NCBI RefSeq assembly: GCF_014650815.1
Contig: NZ_BMVR01000008.1
Coordinates: 365,920-429,919 of the forward strand
From: Streptomyces flavofungini
GTDB taxonomy: Bacteria > Actinomycetota > Actinomycetes > Streptomycetales > Streptomycetaceae
Length of the DNA: 64,000 nucleotides
Direction of reading: 5' to 3'
The notes under the pieces were generated by a model. The model saw only the letters and a program-made list of their open reading frames with translations, was not told the origin of the DNA and ran no database searches. The translations under genes and the position numbers were made by a program. This document shows, one piece after another, positions 50,270-58,393 of the stretch (positions within the stretch are counted from its first letter, which is position 1; the number at the start of each line of letters is the position of its first letter).

Positions 50270-52180
50270 TCAGGACGTCTTCGGCGGTACGAGGGTGCGT
50301 GCGGCACCGAGCCTGGTGCTGGTGTCGGCGTAGAGCGTGACCTCGCCGTCGGCCCAGCGGACGATCAGGTCGTCGGGACGTCCGTTGGCGTTGTAGTTTC
50401 CGGCGGTCATGGCCTTGGCCTGCTTCCAGCGGGCGTTGGGGGCCTGCATCCGGGTCTCCTTGCCGAGGCGGGTGGCGGTCACGTCCTGGTAGAGGGTGCG
50501 TTCGCCGTCGCTCCAGCGGACGATGAGGTCCCAGTGGGTATTGCCGGTGAAGTCGCCGCCGGTGAGCAGGGTGGCGTGCTTCCAGGTGCCGTTGGGCTTC
50601 TTGAGCTTGTTCTCCTTCTTGAAGCCGCGGCCGTCCACGTCGCTGTAGAGGGTGACTTCGCCGTCGCTCCAGCGGACGACCACGTCGTCGGTCCGCTTGT
50701 TGGCGGTGAAGCGTCCCGCGGTGATCTGCGCGGCGTGCTTCCAGGTGGACCCGGCGCGAGCGAGCTTGATCTCGCGGCCGAATCCGGCGGTGCTCAGGTC
50801 CGGGTGGAGGGTGACCTCGCCGTCGGACCAGCGCACCATCAGGTCGGAGCGGCGGCTGCCGGTGAAGTCGCCGCCGGTGATGGCCGTGGCGTGCTTCCAG
50901 GTTCCGCCTGCGGCCTTGAGCCGCCGCTCACCGGAGAAGCCGCCCTTGCCGTCGCCGGTGTGGAGGGTGACTTCGCCGTCGGTCCACACGACGATCAGGT
51001 CGGCCTTGCCGTCGCCGGTGTAGTCGCCGGAGGCGAACCGCTTGGCGTGCTGCCAGGTCTCGCCGGTGCCGGGGCTGTACGGCAGCGGCGGCCGCCGCAC
51101 CTCGGCGACGTTGTCGACGGCGTCCTGGTAGAGCTTGAACACCTCGTCGTCGTAGTACGGGGCGTACGACACGTCGGAGGTCGCTCCGCCGCCGCCCACC
51201 CCGCCGAGGTTGCCGACGACCTTGCCGGTCCTGGTCCGCTCGTCGTAGTCCAGCAGCCACGGGCTGCCGGACGTGCCGCCGTGGAACCCGCCGCACTTCA
51301 TGCGCAGTTGCTTGTACCCGGCCAGCCGCGTCGTCTTCGCCCCGCACTTGACCGCCTGGTCCTTGGGGTCGTACCGCACCTTCGGATAGCCGATGACGGT
51401 GACCCGCACCTGGTAGCCGGGCGTCCGCGTGAGCTTGTTGGCGCCGGTGATCTGCTCGACCTGACGGCCGCGCTCGTCGGGCTTGACGGTGGCGAAGGCG
51501 AAGTCCAGGTTCGACCCGGGGCCGGTGTCGGTGCGCCGGGGGTCCTTGAAGACCCGGTCGACCGCCCAGATGCCGTGCGGCTGCTGGGCCGGGGACTTGC
51601 CGGTGCGGTACTGGGGCACGAAGGCGTACTTGCTGCCGTTGCCGCAGTGCCCGGCCGTGAGGATCACATTGCCCTTGGGGCTGTGCACGACGCTGGCGGT
51701 GCAGTGGTGCGAGGCCAGGCCGTTGTCGACGTAGTAGAGCACGCCGATGGTCTTGGAGCCCTTGTAGTACGTGCCGGAGGCCGCCGCGCGCGGGGCAGGG
51801 GCGGGGGCGCCGCGCTGGGCGGCACCGGCGCGGGCGGCGGTGCGGCGGTCGGCAGCGACCTCGGCGGGGGCGTCGGCAGGGGCCTCGGCGCCGCCCGTCG
51901 CGTTCCCCTCGACAGTCGGCGCCGGAGTCGCCGACTCCATGCGCCGGGACGTCCAGAACGCCTCGGCGTCCTCAACTGCCCACTGCTCCTTGCCCTCCAC
52001 AGCGGCAGCAGCAGAGGCGGAAACGGAGGTGGAGGGGGGAACGGAAACGGAGGGAGAAACGGCGGCGGTAGCGGCAATGGTCGACGTCGCCAGCGCGGCC
52101 AGCAATACGCCACCCACCCCCACGGCGACCGTACGCGGCCCACGAGATATTCGCACAACTGACCTTCTGTCGCCCGGCAT
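50270..52180 (-). CDS. Secreted trypsin-like serine protease with five C-terminal FG-GAP-like repeats
   Basis: A 636-residue exported protein: signal (VAVGVGGVLLAALATSTIA), pro-region, then a chymotrypsin-like domain with His178 (TAGHCG), Asp226 (LDFAFA) and Ser305 (GGTSGSPW). Residues from about 383 form five repeats of about 52 residues, each with W(K/Q)HA, a GD(F/Y)TG-like turn and RWSDGEVTL, as in the FG-GAP/VCBS beta-propeller or N-acetylmuramoyl-amidase-type C-domains of Streptomyces. These may bind cell wall or calcium. Likely processes extracellular proteins. Start ATG at 52180. Confidence 0.85.
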   Translation of the reverse strand: MPGDRRSVVRISRGPRTVAVGVGGVLLAALATSTIAATAAVSPSVSVPPSTSVSASAAAAVEGKEQWAVEDAEAFWTSRRMESATPAPTVEGNATGGAEAPADAPAEVAADRRTAARAGAAQRGAPAPAPRAAASGTYYKGSKTIGVLYYVDNGLASHHCTASVVHSPKGNVILTAGHCGNGSKYAFVPQYRTGKSPAQQPHGIWAVDRVFKDPRRTDTGPGSNLDFAFATVKPDERGRQVEQITGANKLTRTPGYQVRVTVIGYPKVRYDPKDQAVKCGAKTTRLAGYKQLRMKCGGFHGGTSGSPWLLDYDERTRTGKVVGNLGGVGGGGATSDVSYAPYYDDEVFKLYQDAVDNVAEVRRPPLPYSPGTGETWQHAKRFASGDYTGDGKADLIVVWTDGEVTLHTGDGKGGFSGERRLKAAGGTWKHATAITGGDFTGSRRSDLMVRWSDGEVTLHPDLSTAGFGREIKLARAGSTWKHAAQITAGRFTANKRTDDVVVRWSDGEVTLYSDVDGRGFKKENKLKKPNGTWKHATLLTGGDFTGNTHWDLIVRWSDGERTLYQDVTATRLGKETRMQAPNARWKQAKAMTAGNYNANGRPDDLIVRWADGEVTLYADTSTRLGAARTLVPPKTS

Positions 52181-52332
52181 TGGAAAACTCTCGCGGCACG
52201 GATTCGAGCACGTTCCGAATGACTGGGCAGCCTGGTCAAAATCGCTGCTCAGGGCCCCCCTGGGTAGGATCGCAACGAACGGATCCCGCGACCGGAATCA
52301 ACTCGGTTGTCCGAACCTGAGGACTGCATCGT

Positions 52333-52926
52333 ATGCCACGCATATACGCCGCCGTTGTGGGAGCTTTCACGCTCACGCTTTCCCTCGCGGCCATTCCGAG
52401 CGCCTTCGCGGATGGCGTCCTCACGGATAACGCCCTCGCGGACAGCGCGCTCGCGAATTCGGACGGCAGCGGCGGACTGACCATCACGCCGAGTTCGGTA
52501 CTCCCGGGCGCCCGGGTCAAGTTGTCCACGGTGAACCCGGAACTCGACGACGGTGCGACCGTGCGGTCCGAGGCTTTCGAGGGGCCGGTGGAGCTGAAGT
52601 CCACCGGCAAGGTCTCGCTGGAGGCCCGCGCCGAGGTCCGCTGCGACGCCGAACCCGGTACGTACACCGTCCGCTTCACCGAGCCGGTGCACCCCGGCGA
52701 GGACACGAAGGCGGGCAAGCTGACCGTCGAGGCGGGCGGACCGGCCGACGGCTCCAAGTGCGCCGACGAAGCCGGGGCCGAAGCCGGGACCGAGGCCGAA
52801 GAAGACTCGGACACGACGACCGTCGTGGCCGCCGTCACAGCGGGCGCGCTCGCCGTGGCCGCCGCAGGCGCCTTCCTCGTCGTACGCCGCAGGCGCCGCC
52901 CCCGACCTGACGGCGACCGCCGCTAA
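52333..52926 (+). CDS. Surface protein with C-terminal membrane anchor
   Basis: A 197-residue exported protein: signal (YAAVVGAFTLTLSLAAIPSAFA), an Ig-like beta domain (LTITPSSVLPGARVKLSTVN, CDAEPGTYTVRFTEP), an Ala/Glu-rich linker and a C-terminal helix (VAAVTAGALAVAAAGAFLVV) followed by Arg-rich residues that stay inside. There is no LPxTG motif. It diverges from the protease gene. Its TAA overlaps the TAG of the next convergent gene (CTAA, 52923-52926). Function unknown. Confidence 0.7.
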   Translation: MPRIYAAVVGAFTLTLSLAAIPSAFADGVLTDNALADSALANSDGSGGLTITPSSVLPGARVKLSTVNPELDDGATVRSEAFEGPVELKSTGKVSLEARAEVRCDAEPGTYTVRFTEPVHPGEDTKAGKLTVEAGGPADGSKCADEAGAEAGTEAEEDSDTTTVVAAVTAGALAVAAAGAFLVVRRRRRPRPDGDRR

Positions 52927-53126
52927 CGCCGGGCCCGCGCCCGCCCCTGCTCCCCGTAGAACGCCAGCACGGCCCCGACGGCGAGCAGCACGGCGTACCC
53001 GGCGGTGGGCACGTCCCACCACTTGTGGACGAGTCCCCAGGGGCCGTCCCCGAAGAGGCGTCCCGCGAGGCCGAGTGCGCCCTGGACGCCGACGATCCAA
53101 CCGATGATGGCGATGATTTCCTTCAT
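52923..53126 (-). CDS. Small membrane protein (67 aa)
   Basis: MKEIIAIIGWIVGVQGALGL and a second helix (GYAVLLAVGAVLAFYG) with a WDVPTAGY hinge and Arg-rich tail. The ATG at 53126 follows GAAGGA-like sequence. It converges with the surface-protein gene (stops overlap by 4 bp). Function unknown. Confidence 0.65.
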   Translation of the reverse strand: MKEIIAIIGWIVGVQGALGLAGRLFGDGPWGLVHKWWDVPTAGYAVLLAVGAVLAFYGEQGRARARR

Positions 53127-53220
53127 GGATCAAGCATCACCACCTCGACCTGCCGGTACGTCGTGCCCGGGGCCGAAACCGGGATAGTCCGAAGGATGCA
53201 CCCGGCGGCAGCGCACGAAG

Positions 53221-53247
53221 GGGGCGGGCCCGGAATGGACCCGCCCC
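53221..53247. terminator. Hairpin terminator after lysS
   Basis: GGGGCGGG (53221-53228) pairs with CCCGCCCC (53240-53247) around CCCGGAATGGA. It lies 38 bp past the lysS stop on the minus strand. Confidence 0.7.
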
Positions 53248-53284
53248 CCCCGCACGCCGTACGCGAGTACGTCCAGCCGTACGC

Positions 53285-55033
53285 CTACGCGCCGAGCAGC
53301 TTCCGCACCCGCTCCGCGCCCACGGCGAGCAGCAGCGTGGGCAGGCGCGGCCCCGTGTCCCGGCTCACCAGCAGGTGGTAGAGGAGCGCGAAGAACGTCC
53401 GCTGGGCCGTCTTGATCTCCGGCGGCAGCTCCTTGGGCCCGGCGTCGGCCGCGAAGCCCGCGCGGACCTTCGGGACGCCGTAGACGAGGTGCGTCAGGCC
53501 GTCCAGGGACCAGTGCGAGTCCAGGCCGTCCAGGAGCAGCCGCAGGGACTCGCGGCCCTCCTCGTCGAGGGAGCCGAGCAGCTCCTTGTCGGGCTCGTCC
53601 CGCACGACCGTGCGCTGGTCGGCCGGGACGTGCGTGTTGATCCACGCCTCGGCCTTGTCGAGCCGCGGCCGCGCCTCGGCGAGGGACGCCAGCGGGTCGG
53701 CCGGGTCGAGCTCGGAGAGGATGCGCAGCGTCTGGTCCTCGGCCCCGGCGGTGATGTCGGCGACGGAGGCGAGCGTGCGGTACGGCAGCGGGTGCGGGGT
53801 CGTCGGCAGCGGTCCTGCGGCCGTGCCCACGGCGCGCGCGTACGCGGCGGCGTCGGCGGGCAGCGCGGAGCCGTCGGCGACCTTCGCGGCGAGCTTGTCC
53901 CACTCGTCGTAGAGCCGCTGGATCTCCTGGTCGAAGGCGATCTTGAAGGACTGGTTGGGCCTGCGGCGGGCGTACAGCCAGCGCAGCAGGGGCGCCTCCA
54001 TGATCTTCAGGGCGTCGCCCGGGGTCGGCACGCCGCCGCGCGACGACGACATCTTGGCCATGCCGCTGATGCCCACGAACGCGTACATCGGGCCGATCGG
54101 CTGCACCCCGTCGAAGATCTGCCGCACGATCTGCCCGCCGACGACGAACGACGAGCCCGGCGAGGAGTGGTCCACGCCGGACGGCTCGAAGATCACGCCC
54201 TCGTACGCCCAGCGCATCGGCCAGTCGACCTTCCAGACCAGCTTGCCGCGGTTGAACTCGCTCAGCCGGACGGTCTCCTCGAAGCCGCACGCCGTGCAGA
54301 CGTACGCGAGCTCGGTGGAGTCGTCGTCGTAGGAGGTGACCGTGGTCAGGTCCTTGCCGCACTGACCGCAGTACGGCTTGTACGGGAAGTACCCGCTGGA
54401 GCCGCCGCTGCCGTCGTCCTCGCTCGCCGCGCCGGAGCCCTCCGCGGCCTCCAGCTCGGCCTCGTCGGCGGGCTTCTGCTGCTTCTTGCCCTTGGCCGGG
54501 TCCTTCTTGGTGCGGTACTGGTCGAGGATCGCGTCGATGTCGGCGCGGTGCCGCATCGCGTGCAGGATCTGCTCGCGGTACGTCCCCGACGTGTACTGCT
54601 CGGTCTGGCTGATCCCGTCGAACTCGACGCCGAGGTCGGCGAGGGACGCGGCCATCGCGGCCTTGAAGTGCTCGGCCCAGTTCGCGTACGCCGACCCGGC
54701 GGGCGCGGGCACGGAGGTCAGCGGCCGGCCGATGTGCTCGGCCCAGGACTCGTCGACGCCCGGGACACCGGCCGGGACCTTGCGGTACCGGTCGTAGTCG
54801 TCCCAGGAGATCAGGTGCCGGACCTGGTGGCCCCGGCGGCGGATCTCGTCGGCGACCAGGTGCGGGGTCATGACCTCGCGCAGATTGCCCAGGTGGATGG
54901 GGCCGGAGGGGGACAGGCCGGAGGCGACAGTAACCGGTTTGCCCGGGGCACGACGCTCCGACTCGGCGATGACCTCGTCCGCGTAGCGGGAGACCCAGTC
55001 GGTGGTATCGGTGCTCTGAGCCACGATCGGCAC
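53285..55033 (-). CDS. lysS: Class I lysyl-tRNA synthetase
   Basis: A 582-residue aminoacyl-tRNA synthetase of the class I LysRS (LysK) type, not the common class II enzyme. HIGH-like PIHLGN at 45-50, zinc cysteines 222, 225, 246 and 249 (CGQC and CTAC), and KMSSS at 327-331. Residues 175-213 are an unusual low-complexity Lys then acidic Gly/Ser insert. GTG at 55033 is used; a second GTG at 55024 is possible. It is divergent from argS across a 229-bp region. Confidence 0.93.
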   Translation of the reverse strand: MPIVAQSTDTTDWVSRYADEVIAESERRAPGKPVTVASGLSPSGPIHLGNLREVMTPHLVADEIRRRGHQVRHLISWDDYDRYRKVPAGVPGVDESWAEHIGRPLTSVPAPAGSAYANWAEHFKAAMAASLADLGVEFDGISQTEQYTSGTYREQILHAMRHRADIDAILDQYRTKKDPAKGKKQQKPADEAELEAAEGSGAASEDDGSGGSSGYFPYKPYCGQCGKDLTTVTSYDDDSTELAYVCTACGFEETVRLSEFNRGKLVWKVDWPMRWAYEGVIFEPSGVDHSSPGSSFVVGGQIVRQIFDGVQPIGPMYAFVGISGMAKMSSSRGGVPTPGDALKIMEAPLLRWLYARRRPNQSFKIAFDQEIQRLYDEWDKLAAKVADGSALPADAAAYARAVGTAAGPLPTTPHPLPYRTLASVADITAGAEDQTLRILSELDPADPLASLAEARPRLDKAEAWINTHVPADQRTVVRDEPDKELLGSLDEEGRESLRLLLDGLDSHWSLDGLTHLVYGVPKVRAGFAADAGPKELPPEIKTAQRTFFALLYHLLVSRDTGPRLPTLLLAVGAERVRKLLGA

Positions 55034-55262
55034 GTCCTCTTGTTCCTCGGGATTCAGGGAATCTGGCGTAAGCCATTGTCCCAGACGGAAGGACTCGCTC
55101 CGGGGTTGCTTCCCCCGGGGCGGGCGGGTCGCTTCCGGCGCTGGGGCCGGGGGCGCTCGGCCGCGACGGGCGGGTCGCGTTTATGGAGGCGAACCGGCGC
55201 CTCTCCCCATGGGACACTTGACGCTCACCCTGACGCACCCCCTTTTACGAGAACGGAAGCTC

Positions 55263-57026
55263 ATGGCCCCGGTCACGTCCCTCACCGCCTCCGTCCACCA
55301 GCGCCTCGCGGACGCCCTCTCGGCTGCCCTGCCGGAGGCCGGTTCCGCGGACCCGCTGCTGCGACGTAGCGACCGGGCCGACTTCCAGGCCAACGGGATT
55401 CTGGCGCTCGCGAAGAAGGCGAAGGCGAACCCGCGGGAGCTGGCCGGCCAGGTCGTGGAGCGGATCACCAACGGTGACCTGCTCGCCGACGTCGAGGTCT
55501 CCGGCCCCGGCTTCCTGAACATCACGGTCACCGACCGGGCGATCACCGGGACCCTCGCCGCCCGCGCCGCCGACGGCGACCGCCTCGGCGTGCCGCTCAA
55601 GGACGCGCCGGGCACGACGATCATCGACTACGCCCAGCCGAACGTGGCGAAGGAGATGCACGTCGGCCACCTGCGCTCCGCGGTGATCGGCGACGCCCTG
55701 CGGCACATGCTGGACTTCACCGGCGAGAAGACGATCGGCCGCCACCACATCGGCGACTGGGGCACCCAGTTCGGCATGCTCATCCAGTATCTGATCGAGA
55801 ACCCGAGCGAGCTGGCCCCGGAGACCGACACCGACGGCGACCAGGCCATGTCGAACCTGAACCGGGTCTACAAGGCCTCGCGCGCGGTCTTCGACGCCGA
55901 CGAGGCGTTCAAGGAGCGGGCCCGCAAGCGCGTCGTCGCGCTGCAGTCCGGCGACAAGGAGACCCTCGACCTGTGGCAGCGGTTCGTGGACGAGTCGAAG
56001 GTCTACTTCTACTCGGTCTTCGAGAAGCTGGACATGGAGGTCCGCGACGAGGAGATCGTCGGCGAGTCCGCGTACAACGACATGATGCCGGAGACCGCCC
56101 GCCTCCTGGAGGAGTCCGGCGTCGCCGTCCGCTCCGACGGCGCCCTCGTCGTCTTCTTCGACGAGATCCGCGGCAAGGACGACCAGCCGGTGCCGCTGAT
56201 CGTGCAGAAGGCCGACGGCGGCTTCGGCTACGCGGCCTCCGACCTCTCCGCGATCCGCGACCGGGTCGTGGACCTGCACGCGACGTCGCTCCTGTACGTC
56301 GTGGACGTGCGCCAGTCGCTGCACTTCCGCATGGTCTTCGAGGCGGCCCGCCGGATGGGCTGGCTGAACGACGACGTCACCGCGCACAACATGGGCTACG
56401 GCACGGTGCTCGGCGCGGACGGCAAGCCGTTCAAGACGCGTGAGGGCAAGACGGTCCGGCTCGAGGACCTCCTCGACGAGGCGGTCGAGCGGGCCACGGC
56501 GGTCGTGCGCGAGAAGGCCGAGAAGATCGGCCTCTCCGAGGAGGAGATCGTCGAGAACGGGCGGTACGTCGGGATCGGCGCCGTGAAGTACGCGGACCTG
56601 TCGACGTCGGCGAACCGGGACTACAAGTTCGACCTGGACCAGATGGTGTCCCTCAACGGCGACACGTCGGTCTACCTCCAGTACGCGTACGCCCGCATCA
56701 AGTCGATCCTCCGCAAGGCCGAGGGCGCGGGCCCCGTCGCCCACCCCGAGGTCGAACTCGCCCCGGCGGAGCGGGCGCTGGGCCTGCACCTGGACGCCTT
56801 CGGCGAGGTCCTCGCGGACGCCACGGCCGAGTACGCCCCGCACAAGCTGGCCGCGTACCTCTACCAACTGGCGTCCCTGTACACGACGTTCTACGACCAG
56901 TGCCCGGTCCTCAAGGCGGACACCCCGGCCCAGGTCGAGAACCGCCTGTTCCTGTGCGACCTGACGGCACGGACGCTGCACCAGGGAATGGCACTGCTGG
57001 GCATCAGGACCCCTGAGCGCCTGTGA
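55263..57026 (+). CDS. argS: Arginyl-tRNA synthetase
   Basis: A 587-residue class I synthetase. The N-terminal ArgS domain (PEAGSADPLLRRSDRADFQ) precedes HIGH-like HVGH (His133-His136 in AKEMHVGHLRS), and the catalytic core follows (GRHHIGDWGTQFGMLI). The C-terminal anticodon-binding DALR domain begins about residue 470 and ends LLGIRTPERL. The ATG at 55263 has GGAAG upstream. Diverges from lysS; both charge basic amino acids. Confidence 0.95.
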   Translation: MAPVTSLTASVHQRLADALSAALPEAGSADPLLRRSDRADFQANGILALAKKAKANPRELAGQVVERITNGDLLADVEVSGPGFLNITVTDRAITGTLAARAADGDRLGVPLKDAPGTTIIDYAQPNVAKEMHVGHLRSAVIGDALRHMLDFTGEKTIGRHHIGDWGTQFGMLIQYLIENPSELAPETDTDGDQAMSNLNRVYKASRAVFDADEAFKERARKRVVALQSGDKETLDLWQRFVDESKVYFYSVFEKLDMEVRDEEIVGESAYNDMMPETARLLEESGVAVRSDGALVVFFDEIRGKDDQPVPLIVQKADGGFGYAASDLSAIRDRVVDLHATSLLYVVDVRQSLHFRMVFEAARRMGWLNDDVTAHNMGYGTVLGADGKPFKTREGKTVRLEDLLDEAVERATAVVREKAEKIGLSEEEIVENGRYVGIGAVKYADLSTSANRDYKFDLDQMVSLNGDTSVYLQYAYARIKSILRKAEGAGPVAHPEVELAPAERALGLHLDAFGEVLADATAEYAPHKLAAYLYQLASLYTTFYDQCPVLKADTPAQVENRLFLCDLTARTLHQGMALLGIRTPERL

Positions 57027-57033
57027 CCACCCC

Positions 57034-57061
57034 GGCGGGGGTTGTCACGACAGCCCCCGCC
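57034..57061. terminator. Hairpin between argS and the aminotransferase gene
   Basis: GGCGGGGG and CCCCCGCC pair, with TGTC/GACA inside, 8 bp past the argS stop and overlapping the end of the convergent aminotransferase gene. Confidence 0.65.
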
Positions 57062-58244
57062 GAAGCCGCCGCAGGCCTTCGCCGATCTCCTCGGGCGTCT
57101 GGGTGACGAAGCACAGCCGCAGGGTCCGCGGGTCCGGGGCGCCGCCATAGAACGGCGCCCCCGGCACGTACGCCACGTTGTGCCCGACGACCCCCGGCAA
57201 CCGCTCCGTCGCGTCGTACCCCTCAGGCAGCCGCACCCAGAGAAACATCCCGCCCTCGGGCCGATTCCACTCCGACCCGGCGGGCAACGCCTCCCCGAGC
57301 CCCGCCAGCATCGCGTCCCGCCGCTCCCCGTAGACGGCGGCCACCCGCCCCACATGCGCGTCCAGGTCGTACCGCTCCAAGTACCAGGCAGCAGCGAGCT
57401 GATTGACGGTGGGAGTGTGCAGATCGGCGGCCTGCTTGGCGATGGCACAGGCCCGCCGCAGCTCGGCGGGCGCCCGCAGCCACCCGAGCCGCAGCCCTGG
57501 CGCCATCACCTTGGAGAAGGACCCGAGGACCACGGTCCGGTCCTCCCCGCCCGGGCAGGAGGCGATCCACGGCACCCGCTCCCCCTCGAACCGCAGCTCC
57601 CCGTACGGATCGTCCTCGATGATCCACAGCCCGCGCCGGGCGGCGACCTCGGCGAGGGCGGTCCGCCGCCCGGCGGGCATGGTCCGCCCGGTCGGGTTCT
57701 GGAAGGTGGGGACGGTGTACAGCAGCTTCGCCCGGTGCTCGACGACGAGCGCTTCGAGGGCCTCGGGGTCGACGCCGTCGGCGTCGCCGGGGACGGCCAC
57801 GACGTGCGCCCCGGCGAAGGCGAAGACCTGAAGGGCGGCGAGGTAGCAGGGGTTCTCGACGAGGACGGTGTCGCCGGGCTCGACGAGGGCGGTGGCGAGC
57901 AGGGACAGGGCCTGCTGGGAGCCGGTGGTGACGAGGATGTCGTCGGCGCCGGTGGCGAGGCCACGGGCGGTGTAGCGCTCGGCGACGGCGGTACGCAGCG
58001 CGGGCTCGCCCTCGGTCGTCGAGTACTGGAGGGCCCGCCCGGGCGCCTCGGCGAGCACGGCCTGGTATGCGGCGGCCACGCCCTTCGCGTCGAAGAGTTC
58101 GGGCGCGGGCAGTCCGCCCGCGAAGTTGATGACCTCGGGCCGGGCGGTGACCGCGAGGATGTCCCGTACCGGCGAGCCGCCGATGGCGGCGGCACGCGCG
58201 GCGAGCGGCGGCGTGGGGGCGGTGGCACTGCTGGCGACGGTCAT
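57045..58244 (-). CDS. PLP-dependent aminotransferase, class I/II (2-aminoadipate-type)
   Basis: A 399-residue fold-type I aminotransferase. FAGGLPAPELFDAKGVAAAY opens the fold; VTTGSQQALSLL, VPTFQNPTGRTM and the PLP lysine in GSFSKVMAPGLRLGW are clear, as is the final Arg site (GGMFLWVRLP, then RLCFVTQTPEEI). It resembles aminoadipate/valine-pyruvate aminotransferases and lacks the GntR domain of MocR regulators. The ATG at 58244 has GGGAGGG upstream. Substrate unknown. Confidence 0.87.
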   Translation of the reverse strand: MTVASSATAPTPPLAARAAAIGGSPVRDILAVTARPEVINFAGGLPAPELFDAKGVAAAYQAVLAEAPGRALQYSTTEGEPALRTAVAERYTARGLATGADDILVTTGSQQALSLLATALVEPGDTVLVENPCYLAALQVFAFAGAHVVAVPGDADGVDPEALEALVVEHRAKLLYTVPTFQNPTGRTMPAGRRTALAEVAARRGLWIIEDDPYGELRFEGERVPWIASCPGGEDRTVVLGSFSKVMAPGLRLGWLRAPAELRRACAIAKQAADLHTPTVNQLAAAWYLERYDLDAHVGRVAAVYGERRDAMLAGLGEALPAGSEWNRPEGGMFLWVRLPEGYDATERLPGVVGHNVAYVPGAPFYGGAPDPRTLRLCFVTQTPEEIGEGLRRLRRGLS

Positions 58245-58393
58245 CGTGGGTCCCTCCCGGTACGTGGGTCCCGGCAGGGTAGACAGGTGACCGCCGCCCG
58301 CAACACCCTTTTCGGAATGCGGACGGCGGGGCTCCACCGCGGCCCCGGTCTCCTTGGGGCCCGCGGCCTCCCACGGGCCCGGGCGGTGTCCGC

